From Sipunculus nudus (taxonomy: Eukaryota > Annelida > Sipuncula > Golfingiida > Sipunculidae): a stretch of DNA of 64,000 bases. Below, piece by piece: positions 38,316-52,200 of the stretch. The notes beneath the pieces were generated by a model. The model made no database searches, had not been told where the DNA came from, and worked only from the letters and a program-made list of their open reading frames with translations. Within the stretch, counting starts at the first letter, position 1; each line of letters begins with the position of its first letter. A program made the translations under genes and the position numbers. The stretch covers positions 75,864,643 through 75,928,642 of the forward strand of contig CM049307.1 of assembly GCA_026874595.1 (NCBI GenBank), in the 5' to 3' direction.

Positions 38316-38510
38316 GGTACAGGTACAAGGTTCTTCCTACTCATGACAGCCAGGTACAGGTACAAGGTACTTCCTACTCATGACAGCCAGGTACAGGTAC
38401 AAGGTTCTTCCTACTCATGACAGCCAGGTACAGGTACAAGGTACTTCCTACTCATGACAGCCAGGTACAGGTACAAGGTACTTCCTACTCATGACAGCCA
38501 TGTACAGGTA
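38316..38510 (+). repeat. 37 bp minisatellite, five near-identical copies, upstream of HEXD start exon
   Basis: Unit starts at 38316, 38353, 38390, 38427 and 38464: GGTACAGGTACAAGGT then TCTTCCTACTCATGACAGCCA. The copies differ at one or two bases, so expansion is recent. More loosely related GGTACAGGTAC phrases flank it on both sides (38285-38545). It ends about 100 bases before the acceptor of the start exon. Confidence 0.92.
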
Positions 38511-38602
38511 CCCGATCTGAATTGTGTACCTAGGTACAGGTACAAGAACCTGGCCCCTATCCTGGTATAATGAGGTTGAATTGTACCTTGTTTATGTTGC
38601 AG

Positions 38603-38651
38603 GTCCCTGAACTCAGGTGATGTCGATCCAAATGGCCAACAACCAGATGAG
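38603..38651 (+). CDS. HEXD: HEXD start exon
   Basis: The acceptor is TTATGTTGCAG and an in-frame TGA lies 12 bases before the ATG at 38620. Residues [10 protein letters not shown] lead into the conserved [11 protein letters not shown]. An untranslated exon must lie upstream. Confidence 0.93.
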
Positions 38652-41600
38652 GTCAGGTCATGTTTATATCAAATAAATTTAAGTATCTCATTTTGGTTAT
38701 TTAAAAAAAACACCTGAAAGACATTAACATGGATAACATGGTCACAAGCCCATCAATGCAAGTTCTAGTTGTACATAAAACACACATACTATAGTAGAAT
38801 ATTTGTCTAATTTGCAATGATAAATGAAATACCCTTGGATTTGATATCAGTCTGCAGTACAGTTAAATAAAAGAATAACCATTAAAATTGTAAGATTACT
38901 ATAAGATCTTCATATGAGATAATGTATTAAAATGCATGAATATGATAATATGACAGTAAATATCACCAGATGGTTAGGTGATATATTTGTAAGGTAAAAT
39001 GATAAGTTTACATCCTCTTTTTGAACACTAAGGTGCTTTTCTTTATTTCTGAACTTCTAAAGTGGTTCTAGTGCTTACTTGAATTTTTTGTCAATTTTAT
39101 TTCAGACTTGTCCATCTTGACCTTAAGGGTGCACCACCTAAACTGTCCTACTATGGAGAGGTAAAGGATTAATTTCTTTGTAATTATTTCATAATTGTAG
39201 GAATAGTAGGGACATTTTCAGCAAGGCTACCTTTCAATACATGCAGACTTTTGTCTCTGTGGGACCTGCTCCGTGCACATGGAGAGCCCCTTTCCATATG
39301 TCTGGATTTCCATTGGATGAACCATTTATTGTCCCTCACTTCCTTGGAAGGAACAGGGGACATTAATTTGGGTTTGTCTGTCTGGTTGTCTATCTGTCTG
39401 TCCCTCTGTCTGTCTGTGAGGTTTTTGTTTCTGTGCATAACTTTCCTAAATTTTATCCAGTTCATTCAAATTTCGGTCGCTGATTGCTCTCGTGCATACC
39501 TAGGTTTGATTTGGTTTTGGAGTGTCTGTCTGTAAATTTGTTCTCACCAGCTCAAAACAAAATTATCAAATTTTGGTCCTATTTCACAACCAAAATTATG
39601 ACATGTGGAGACATCTTCAGGGTACCATGAAAACTAAAACAGAGCCATTATGACATGTGGAGACATCTTCAGGCCAACATAAAAACTGAAACACATTGAT
39701 AAGGCAAGCATGAAATACAACAAGAGGCAAAAGTGGAGGATGTAAATTCCACGAATTAGCTTGTTTTGGTTAACACATGTATTAATAATCATAATTTCTT
39801 AAAATTTAGTGTGATATCTTATTCATTGTTCAGTTCAAACATTTATTCTAGCAAGGCTAGGCTTGAGGCTGATTATAATATAGTATCTCACCAGCCAGGC
39901 TTGCATGGTGATTATATCCTGCTACACTTTACCTGGAGTTGGCTTCCGGGCCGTTTCTTGATAAAAAATTGTCATATATTCTTTTTATTCATCCTTAAAG
40001 CACTTTCAGCTCTTTTATCTTTTATAAAGACAAGGGTTCATACCAGCAACAAGCCCCTGCAGAAATCCAACAGTGCTGGAGTTAAAAAATCTGCCTGTGG
40101 GGCTGGCACCGGCCCATATGGGAAGGGGGAAAATAATATTAGACCAGTTGAATTTTTTTCTGTGTGGGACTCATGTGGGGACCCGCGTGTATGGAAAGGC
40201 ACCTTGACAGTTTAAGTAAGGAGAAACTTGAATGATTACAGATGTTATGATAATTTAGATATAAGAGATTAAGTCTTATCTTATTAAATAAGCAATATGT
40301 GAAAAACATGTTAATATTTGGTAATGTTTAGAACATTTTTATCCTTAAATCTTAATTGACAAAAATATTGAATTAAAGTTTATGATGCAGTAAAACCCAG
40401 GTACTGAAGCAGTGATTTATTATAATTTGAGTGATGACTTTTTTGGGGGAAAGCATGCAATGCTGTAACAAATATCCATTTTGAATTTGCCAGCTTTCAT
40501 GACCATATTTAGTCATGGAGGTAGGCAGGCATAGACAATATATATGTAGTTTAATAGTTTACTGTTACCAGTGAAACAAAGACAATCTGTGGTAAGATAT
40601 TGTGTAATTTCTGCCATAAGATCTTCCCACTGCTCAAGAAGTGGGGAGCGACAGGCCTTCTGATTGAGTATGAAGATATGTTTCCTTACTGGGGTGAACT
40701 GAAGGAGCTGGCAGCACCAAACGCTTACAGGTCAGTAAAGCACAACACTAAATGCTTACAGGTCAGTACAGCACAACACTATAAATGCTTATAGGTCAGT
40801 ACAGCGCAACACCAAATGTTGACATGTCAGTCCAACACAACACCAAATGTTTACAGGTCAGTACAACACAACACCAAATGCTTACACATCAGTTCAAGGC
40901 ACCACCAAATGCTTAGAGGTCAGTCCAACACAACACCAAATGTTTACAGATCAGTACAACACAACACCAAATGCTTACATGTCAGTTCAAGGCAACACCA
41001 AATGCTTACAGGTCAGAACAGCAAAACATCAACACTTATAACATATACAGTCTAACCTCTTTCATTCGCCCCTTGATTATCCGCCAACCTCACCCACAGC
41101 CAACAAATGACAAAGTCCCCATTTCCTTACTACTTATTTACCTGGTTCATTTGCCAGCCTCGCTTTCCACCATCTGCCAGGTTATACCCCAATTAGCCAC
41201 ATTCCCTTGATCATATGCCAACTTCATGACTCCAACTTAAGACAAGTCGGGAATATTTCATCAAGCCAGTGTGTTATCTCTTGGGCTCAGCTGACCTGGC
41301 TGCCTCTGTGTTTATGACATGTCACGCCTCACTGCTTATGGATTATGTACAGGGAGCCACTGATTATGACTTACCATAATTAGTTGTTTGGGGACAGCTG
41401 TCATCAGCCGTGTGACCGGTGCTGATGTTACACCTAGATAGACAACAGCGAACCTATTGTGATTGTCGTCAGTGACGCAGTTTGCTGGACAAAGGGTGCC
41501 TGGGATTCTGTAAGCACCACCATCAGCAATTGTTAGAAACACACAGGCGATATACCCAGTGGTGACCAGCCAAATGAAACAGACGGTCCAGAAGTAATGA

Positions 41601-43169
41601 ATATCCTTCCGCTTCTACGAGTGACAGATAGCCTCAGGATTGACCACAGTGCACATAGGTCTCCTCAGGAATTCGTATATGCTGACCAGAACATCGGAAA
41701 AGCACAGCCTTTGAGCGATCAAGATATTGTGGAAACAGCGACAGGCAGCGATGATACAGCCAGTCTGACCTGTGAACCTGAGGAAATAATTCCCTGACCT
41801 CCGCTGACATCTGCCAGGCCATAAAGACCATCTTGCCATATTTTTGAGAGCTCCAACTACAGCGACAAGTTCAATATTGACGCATTTTACTGGACGGCTT
41901 AAAGAACAACAGCTCTTCAATCACAAGCTGGTAAACAATGCTCCATTACAGAACTCTTTGGGGACAGGCTTGGATGAAAATGAAACAGCACAAGGAAGAC
42001 CATGGAGAATTTTATATTTTGACCGGCTATGACCAAGTCTAATAAATGCATGGCTCGATTTAAGCTACCCTGCCCATCCCATTTGGACCCCTGATCAACC
42101 GCCACCCTCGCTTACCACTAAAATCCCCCCGGTTCCAAGGTTGGTGATTGAAAAAGGTTAGACTGTATACTGTATATATATATATACAGTAAAACCCCGC
42201 TAATGTGACCGCCTGCGGGACCAGGCAAAATGGTCGTGTTTGCGGGGTGGTCGTGTAAGCGGGATGCTTGTACATTAGTCTGCCAATATTAACGCAAGCG
42301 AAATTATGGGAATTTTAAGTAACTGTGAAGTGGCTGTCCCTGTTTAATTTAAGATTTAATATATAAAGAAAAATAAATAACAAACATATATATGAATATG
42401 ATTCAAAAGTTCTATTCAAGTAGAAATAAAACACACAAATGAAACAAATATTGGCATTGAAGTCATTCTTACTGCATTGGTCTGAACACGAAGATGATCT
42501 GATGTCGAACATGTAGTGAGAACAGAATAATCACATCAAACATTAAGTGTTATTTATATGGTTCCTGCTTGATCATTGAAATGTGATTTCTCACAGTTTT
42601 ACTTTACTCACCTGAATATATGCGTGTGGTGTCAGTTGTGTTTGCCTAACTACTTTTTTATTAGTTTGTTAAATGTTAATCTAACAGCCGTACTCAACAA
42701 ACAAGGTAACGGACCATAGAGTCCAATATCTATTGATGTGTTAGGTTGGGCGGCATTATAAACAAGCCTAACTATGGCTGGGCAGATGATTGTCCAGTAA
42801 TTAATCACGAGCTAATATCTAAGTCCAAGCTGGTCGGTGAGCGTGTCACCTGCTCAACGGGCCGTGGTCGTCACGGGCCAGTGGTCCTGATACGGCTAAA
42901 TAATTACGGGGTATTATCTAAGTCCAAGCTGGGCAGTGAGCGTGTCATCTGCTCAACGGGCCGCGGTCGTCAATGTCCAGTGGTCGTGATACAGGGGGCT
43001 AATCTGAAGGTCGGGACCAAAAAAAGGTGGTCGTTGGTCGTGATAGCGGGGTGGTCGTGTTACTGAAGTTTTTTTTATATGATAATTAATAATAGTCAAT
43101 TCTGGGACCAAGAAAAGTGGTCCTGTTAGCGGGGTGGTCGTGTTAACGGGATGGTCGTCATGCGGGATT

Positions 43170-43225
<56 letters not shown>

Positions 43226-46200
43226 AGCACAAAATCTCACTGTTGTGTCTTTAAGCAATTTTATGCAAAATTTCTATCACCACACAAATAAAAAAAGTAC
43301 ATTGACACTGTACCATTGATTGTCATTTTATCCACCTTGATGTGATTTATTCTTTCAGCCCTGACGAGATCCAGGAACTGTTACAGCTCGCCGCTGCTCA
43401 TGACTTCATTGTGATACCACTAGTCCAGACTTTTGGCCATTTTGAGGTGCAGTAATCTATTTTTACTCAATAAGAAATGGTCTCAATCAGATGATTCATA
43501 TAAATGTAGAAAAATGTAGATATAACATGGCAAGAATATTGTGTTCACCATTCTACCAGGTTTGGTTTCTACTCAAAATGAACCTCTTTGAGTTAGGCAG
43601 TGTGGGATGGCCTGGACTACTTGTCTCAACTGTCAATCTTGAAATCAAAATCTTTAAACTTTAAAGGAAACACCTCATGATTCTATTTCACATGTGTATC
43701 ATACAAAATATTACTTTTTCATGGAAGTCCTTTTACAAAAAATGTTTATGGAATTTGTTTTAAAACAATTCTTATCCAACATATTTGAATGGATTATATT
43801 ACCCTGTCCACTCTTGTTTATACCTGTGCAGCTGGTGAAGAGTCAAACACTTATGAGTTTGTTTCTGTGCAGTGTGCATAGTGTTTGAAGATATATTTGT
43901 ATTCACATTAATTTCTTGAAAATTTTTTTCGTCAGATATTTTGCCTGTGTAAAGTTTTATATTTTCATCTTAAATTACAAAAGTTTGTTCATGTATAAAT
44001 GACATCTCCTTTTTGTCTGAACCTTGTTTAAAATTCCACCTTGTCATGATCAGCCTTAATCCATAATTTCTTGTATGTATTTTTGTTTTTATGAAAAATT
44101 CATAACAATGAGAATGATCAATTTGTCACATTTGGCAATGCAGAAGAAAAGGTGCTTACATCATAATGTTGCATCATTGTGGTGATTTTTAGTTTGTATT
44201 GAAACATGAGAAGTTCCACAGCTTGAGAGAAGTACCTGATTACCCCCTCACCCTTTGTCCAATGAACCCAGGTAAGCCCCCATCAGATATATTTGTAGTC
44301 AGTCCACCTAGAGATACATACTAAAATTTTGTATCAGTTTCTAAATATTTTAGCATTTTTTTGAGTAAATTACTAAAGCAATATGCTGTAATAATAATGT
44401 GATATTTATCTTGTCAATATCCAATCAACATATGAACCATGTGAATGTTCATTCCTTTAATTGTTATCATTAACAATTTTGTCCAAGGGTTTAAGTCCAC
44501 ATTAGTTTTCTTAGCATATACTTGAGAAAAAAAATTAGTAGAAAAGAAAAAAGAAAAACCTTCAGGTCGATTGACCCCAAGGTTGATATGGAAATAAATA
44601 GAAAAAAAACCCTCCTACCCCCATAAGCCTCTATTCCTGATCTTCAGAGGCTTTTGTAATGAATTGCAAACTGAAGTTGTGAATGTATAAACATGTTCAA
44701 ATATCTTTGGAGAGAAGTTTTTGAACACCAATAAATCCATGTTCCTCAGTTCATCTTTGCATTTGATACTTTTATATCTATAATGACCTTGACCTGCCTC
44801 ATCTACAGATTCGCTGATTGTGGTCCAGAAGATGATCGACCAAGTGATGGAGCTACATCCTGGCATTCAGTGGTTCCACATTGGAGCAGACGAGGTCAGT
44901 TGTTGTACGATGTCTAAATCATTTTATTAATATTTTAATATAATTTGCATACAGCTTAGTGGTTTGGGTGGCCTACATTTTAATCAGAGGTCCAGGTTTT
45001 AAACTGGTCCTTAGGTGAGGGTCAAATTATTCACCGAAAAGGACTGAAGAGCTCTGAAAAAAGACTAAAAATCACCAAGATTATGACTAACATCTACTTA
45101 AAATGGTCTTAAATAGTCAGTTTGATTGAATCTTGTACAAATCAGCTTGCAAAAATGTGGAAACAGAGATTGTCAACATAACCCAAATACTGACAACTGT
45201 GATCGGGCTCGTGGTCATTTTGTATGTGAAGAGGCCAACAGGTGTCAGCAGTGCATACAGGCACTAGATGATGCAAGTGACGCTTGATAATGGTGGTGAT
45301 AGTTGGCAGATTAATTTTACAATTATGAAAATATTTATACCAAATGTGACAAAATATTTTCTTTAAGACCACTAATAAGCAGAAAAAGTTGAGAATAATG
45401 GAGCATTTCCGGTGATTTTTTGTCCTTTTCGGTTATTAATCTGACTGCATAGGTGACAATTTGTATAAAATCTTATAGTGAAGGTGCTAAACTGGTACTT
45501 CACAAAACTGCCTGTATAAAAAATTTATATGTAAATATATATTTAAGATATATGAGGAAATTAATATGGATACCTCTACAATAAAAAAACTTATGTTTAA
45601 AACTGGGTTATCTTAATATGGTATGCTTAAATTACATAATTTAAAAAATAATGGTATTATGGTGACACTGGTGTGTTGAAGGAGATATTAATTTGACATT
45701 AAGTATTGTTTACTTAATTCTTATATGTTTAAGTTTAAATCTACATAAAGGATAAATGATTTGCCTGATATAACATAATGTTTTGTCAAAATTGTAATGC
45801 TCATGTATGCATTTGTATACATTAAATATGGGTAATATTATACCCAGAAACCTCAGTGCATGCATTCACACAATACCTCAATTTCAGGTCTTCCATATTG
45901 GAGTGTGTAAAAAATGTCAAAAACAAATAGAAGTTTACGGAAGTAGCAAACCCTCCATGTTTTTTGAGCATATCACAAAAGTCTTACAACATATCAAAAC
46001 CCGACATCCAGACAAGCAGGCCATCATGTGGGATGACATGTTCAGAGACCTTGACCTAAATACAATAAAAGGTGAGCCTAGCAAATTTTGGCTACTGTTT
46101 GTCCATTTAGCCATTGCTTTTCCATTTGGTCAGTATTGTTCCATTTGGCCATGTTATTCATATTGGTGAAAGTGGGCCCATTTGGCCAATGTTGGTTCAT

Positions 46201-49200
46201 TCGGTCAAAGTTGGTCCATCTGGTCAAGATTGGCCTGTTTGGCCGATTTTGGTCAATGTTGGTCCATTTGCCCCATGTTGGTATATTTGTCTTGTGTAAT
46301 TTTTCTCATATTTGTTTGTGAATCTTTGCATGGTTGGAAGCCTAGTATTACCAAACAGAATATGTTATTGTTCCTGTCCTGTGAAGTGCTGTTTATCCAA
46401 ATATTGCGTATCTGAAAAATCATTCTTCTAAAATTGAAAACTGAACAGAAACAAGAATACGGGTAGTTGACAAGCGACTACGTGTATCCACTGAAATCAG
46501 ATTGGGAGGGGTGAAGTGAGGCATGGATTGAGTGCCAAGGGGAAATAGAGGTGTGTTGCATTTTAGCATAGATGTCTGCAGCTGCAATGTGTATGTAGGT
46601 GGTGCCACCTGCCAAAAATCCAGAAAGCTATCCAAGTTGTATACATATGCAAAATTTTAGGCATATAAGTCAAACCACTACTTGTATATGAGTGGTTTTA
46701 TCCCACGGCAGACAAACAGAAGGACACTTTGCAAAATTGGTTGCAGGTGGCGCCACCAATTTTGTGTATGATTTAGAGCTATGTGAGATCTATACACATG
46801 CAAAATTTCAGGGGGATTTGTCAAACCAGTCTTACGATATACCCCTGTATGTCTGCAGCCTGAATGGTAATGTAGGTTGCGCTACCTGCCAAAAAAACGA
46901 GAAAGCTATTCAGGATGTATACACATGCAAAATTTCAGACAGATAAGTCCAACCAGTGCAGAGATATGAGTGATTTTATCCCAGACCATCAGCAGATGAA
47001 CAGATGGACGCTGTGCAAAAATGGTTGCAGGTGGCGCCACCATTTTTAGTGTCGAAGCTATCCAAGGGCTACATTTGTGCAAACTTTTTAGCTTGGTTGG
47101 TCAAACAGTTCCGAAGATATGTGGAATAATGTGTTAAAACAGACACACAGACTGACGCACTGGAGAGAGGAAAGATCAGAGGTCACCCCAAAATATTTTG
47201 GCACCAGTTCACATGTGACCCAATAATGGTGTAAAGTTTTGGAAAAATCTGTCCAGTGGTCTCAGGGTTCTATTCCAGAAACGAACAAGGCGATGGCAGC
47301 TGAACCCGGTAAAAAAAATAGTATCTGCAAAACTTTGTTTTAGCGGATACAATTATCATCATTTATTAAATGAAAGTTGTTACATTTTTTATTTGATATT
47401 TGAATTATATGTCTTTACCTGTTGGAAAGAACAGGTATTATTTACTTCCAGTCCAGTTTCATTAGTACATTGCTCACAAAATTCATTCCCCTATGTAAAC
47501 AATATAATATAGAGTAATCATAATGTATACAGAGTTTTGCCTAAGGAAAAATAGAAACACTGACCTTCATTATTACTGGCGATTCAACAAATATTTTCTT
47601 TAAAAAAATCGACTTACCGGTATGTCCTAGTATCAAAGGAAAACCCTCCAGCTGACCCAAATGGAATCTGCCCCTAATGTAAATTACACTGGCCAGTATA
47701 CCGTAGTGCAATCATAAAATAAAAAAATAAAGCATGCCAAATGCTATTAAAAATGTACCAGTGTTACCTGTCTTAAAACCACCTGTCTACTCAGACCTCC
47801 TGTCTTTTTAGACCACCTCTCTATTAAGACCACCTGTCTATTAAGACAAACCACTGGTGAACGGAAAGCATTTACATTAGTTATAATGGACCTGTCTAAA
47901 ACACCACCTATGAATAAGACCTCTTTTGGCAAGTCTAAGTTTTGGTGGTCTCATAACACTGGTTTCACTCTACTCAAACATGAATCAAAACAGGCATTAC
48001 TCTATTATACAGTTTCATAGGAAATTATGAAAACAAACTTTTCTACATTCTGTGAATAAGACATAAGAAGATCTTCTTTGTCAGTGCTTATTAAACTTTT
48101 AGATGGATTGTATTTGTAAATTGTCATCAATTTACATCATAATCAAATGTTTTTCTACTAATCATATCATATCACGTTATCAGTTTTATTTAAGTGGCAT
48201 TCATAATGAGATACATATACATTTTCCTACAAAGTTACTGCATGTTTCTCTCTCTCTACAGATTCAGGTATCAAGGATTTAGTAGAACCAATGGTGTGGT
48301 ATTACCAGAAGACTTTCTATTTACCTGAGGGTAAGTATATCATCATTGTGTGTGTAGTAACACCAGTTTTTAGCTCAGCTGACTTTCAGTCATGCTGGGC
48401 TATAGCGATGGGTCTTTGTCTGTCGTCCTCATGCTGTCCGTCCGGCCATTAGCAGGGCACAAATCGTAACCGTAGGGGCTAGGGCCATGAACCCTATGCA
48501 GTCTTAGAGGTTCTAAAAAGATCTCCTTGCAGACCTGAAATTAGGTCACTGCGACCTATATTCTTGAAGTTATGGGGTGTGTTTGCACCCCCAGAAATAA
48601 TTCTTTTAGCCAAAATTTTCATCCCAAACCTTCCATCTTTCACATACAGCTCACCTACCAACAGGGGAAGAACCATAATTATTTTGAGGTCACAAGGTCA
48701 AAGATCAAGGTCACAGAACCAACTTCTTTGAAAAGCCTTAGGATGCATTTTAAGCCAAACCTTTCATCCCAATTCTTTGATCTTTAACATATAGCGCACC
48801 TACTAAGTGGCAGAAGAATCCTCTAGATGTTGAAGTCACAAGGTCAAAGGTCAGGGTCACAGGATCCACTTCTTTGAAAAGGTTGTGGACACATTTCAAG
48901 CTAGACCTTTCATTCCAAACCTTTCAGCACTGATATCGCTTCTCTGCCAACATGGGGAAAAGACCTGTTGATTTTGAGGTCAAAGGTCAAGTTCACAGCA
49001 CCCTCTTCTTGCGTGGAGTCATTTTCAGGCAAACTTTTCAATCTATACTTTCCATCTGTCATATATGGCTTACCTACCAATAGGGGAAGAAGCCTATTGA
49101 TGTTGAGTTCGAAAGGTCAAAGCTCAAGGTCTTAATATTGTTCTAAATGCTTGTGAACATATTTCAAGTGAAACTGTTCAACCCAAACCTTCAGTCTTTC

Positions 49201-52200
49201 ACATATGCCACATCTATGCATCACTGAATGTGATTCAAACTTCATATTTATGGGTCTTTTTGCATGAAGAAATAACTAATTGATTTTGAGGTCAGCTGGT
49301 CAGGAGGTTAAAGGTTGCAGGTCTAAGTTATTCACTCATTGGTTGCCAAGTAATTACACCCGGCCAGATGTAATTGGTTAGTAGTTACCCATCATTTAGA
49401 AAGAATCCAGTTGATATGTGGGCAAAAGGCCAAGGTCATAGGTCAGGTCAACTTATTTTGTAGACCATCTCTATTTTTCTTGTATATATAAGCTTGCACT
49501 CCAGCTGGTACATCTCACCGTGTGGCTGTAATTGTGAGTGACACTGGTGACATATGACTCCCTTTTGTATCAGGCTATTAAGTGATAAGACTGAGTGATA
49601 AGTACCTCGTTACTGCATAACAAAACACTGTTGTTGGAATAGTTCAGCAAGGCATTAACACTATGAGAGTATAGTATTAAGGTTTAGCTACTGATTTATA
49701 AGATGATGGGAACATTTTGCAGTTTATTTTATGGAATCATGGCAATAAACTTAGTTTCCTAGATATCTGAATATTTTTATATAAATCACCACATATAAAA
49801 GCAAGTGTTTGTTCTCATAATATGTGGATGTGTACTTGATTTAGGATGGCTTTATTTTATTACAAGACTTTTAGTCATGCTTTCTGCATTTCTTTTCTTT
49901 CAGGTTTTGCAGTTTACCAACCCTGCTGACCCCATTGAAAAGCAGAGTGATAATAAAAAATATTGGACCTACACTTTTACATTTGCATACCTATAAATCT
50001 GATATGAGCGCCTGAACATGCCTTTTGAATTGTTTTGGACATTCATTACTGTAACATCATTTGCAGAATTTGCCCCAAGTTTGGTCTCTTATTGGAGGAT
50101 GTGTGATATCAAATGTCAGACTTGTCAGAAATCCATTATGTCTGCCAGTTAGCCACCTTAGAAATCCTTTTTCAGTGCAGTTTCAGTAATTTTCCTGCAA
50201 TTTTTGGTCCGATTTAGAGAATGGTTGGTGTCTGATTTCAGACCCGTCAGAAGTCCAAAATTGCCACCAGGCAACCATCTTTAAATTCCTTTTGATCATA
50301 TTATCTCAAGAACTGTTAAAGTGAAGGCAGTCGGACTTATATTAATGTAATCTTGCAAAGGATTGGGTCAAATATTTCTTAATAAATATTATCATCATAT
50401 ATGAAAGTGCAGTACAGTTGGCTTGTATTGAATAAAAATTCATACAGAAGCACCTGTTTCTCAAAAATTCTTGCATGGATTTCCTTGATTTTTTGCTAAA
50501 TATTTCGATCTTATATTTGCCCTTTGTGGTGTTCCTTTTGAGACTGACAGGTATCAAGTAAGCTATGGGAATAGTTCTGGATACCTTAACAATCATACAT
50601 TTTCCTCAGACCATCAATTCACTGTGTTTTAACCAGACATAGGTGATATATATTTCTGTTGTCGTAGAAAATTTCAACAAATTGGCAAATCGGTTCTTCA
50701 AAATTTGACTGCTGACTGGTGGAGTCACCTGTATTTTTTTTAAGTTTACACATTTTTCTCTATTTTTGAAATATATATAAATGCAGACACAATCTTGGCC
50801 TGTTGGTTAATCTGTTTGATGCTTCAGTTGAATGGGTATATACTACCATTCAGATGATAAAATTTCCTTTTGCGAATCTCTTTCCAGTCAGCTGAGCGTC
50901 ATGACCCCTGGGTCACATGTTTGATGTGAGGTTATGCTGTATAATGTATTAATATATTAATATTTAGATCTGTGGGACAAGTACAGCAAGGTGTTTGATG
51001 GGGTATGGGCAGCGACAGCATTTAAAGGTGCCACTGGTCCCTGTATGTACATCACTGATGCAGCGTACCATCTAGAGAACCATCGAGGCTGGATACACCT
51101 AATGCAGCACCACTACAAGAAATTCAAGCACTTCAGAGGCTACTGCCTGACAGGCTGGCAAAGGTAACACACACAGACACATGAACACATAAACAGGGCA
51201 CTATATAGGCAATTGATAGGGCCTGCCTTGAGTTGTGGGTCCATTCTGATAGAAAACTGCACTGTATCCTGATGTTACAATATCACTATATTGAGGCAGC
51301 AATGTTAACATTAGATAGAAGAGAGGAAGTAACACAAAAAAATAAGTGTGAAATTTAAAACGAAGGTGTTAACCCCATCTCTGGCAACCACCACCATTCC
51401 CTGTGCCTGAAATGACTTGGCTGTCAGTCACATAAGGAAGATAGCTTGTATGCAGTCAGTAATTAAAAAAAATGCATGGAGATTTACCATTACACTGAGT
51501 TATGGTGGAGTCTATTTTACTGCACAGAGAAGGTGTCATTGGAAAGTACAAAGAACATATTTAATGATTGATCAGAGTACCTGTACACTAAGTGACAGCT
51601 GACTTGCAGGCCTTGAGACATTTTTCAGAATTATGGAAATATATTTGTTTCTGTACCAATATTTTTTAGTGTGATTTTATGTATGACAAATTATTCCACT
51701 CTGACATATCTGCAGACTTATGTTAGAGAGGAAAATTCTTGTTACGTTTTAACTTGTGTCAGCATGTGTTTATGCATTTCCTGAATTTTTTTTATATTAT
51801 TCACAATTAACTAAGGAAGCAAAGATATATTTTGTCAATATAAAAGTCAACTCACAGTAAAAATCACCATTCCTCTGCCAAAATGTTTTTATTTTAAATG
51901 CTACATAGAGCTTTAGCCATGGATCATCCCTATGAAAAAAAAACAGCATAAACCTCTGACCTCTGTTGACAGGTATGACCATTACTCTGTCCTGTGTGAG
52001 CTGCTGCCAGTTGGTTTTCCATCACTCGGATTATGTCTTCTTACACTCAAAACAGGTAACATATATCCTCGTTAATGTACTTCTTCTCAGAGATTGTTTG
52101 TTATTTTTACCATGTATTCTTAAAGGAGCCTATTCTGATATTTGACATCGATTCACTAAAGATAATACCTTGAACCTTTTATAAAACTAGAACAGATAAT

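Noticed and set aside
42746-43319. Open frames around the (TA)n tract and the second pogo-like element
   Set aside because: They translate terminal repeats and alternating Ile-Tyr from TA dinucleotides. No protein family is visible.
46085-46285. A further exon-seeded minisatellite after the HEXD exon ending at 46071
   Set aside because: The repeat unit TTGGTCCATTTGGTCAATG has no match to the exon end or its GTGAGC donor.
46085-46415. Three overlapping plus-strand frames of 61-77 codons
   Set aside because: They result from an 18 bp repeat, whose length is a multiple of three and so keeps several frames open.
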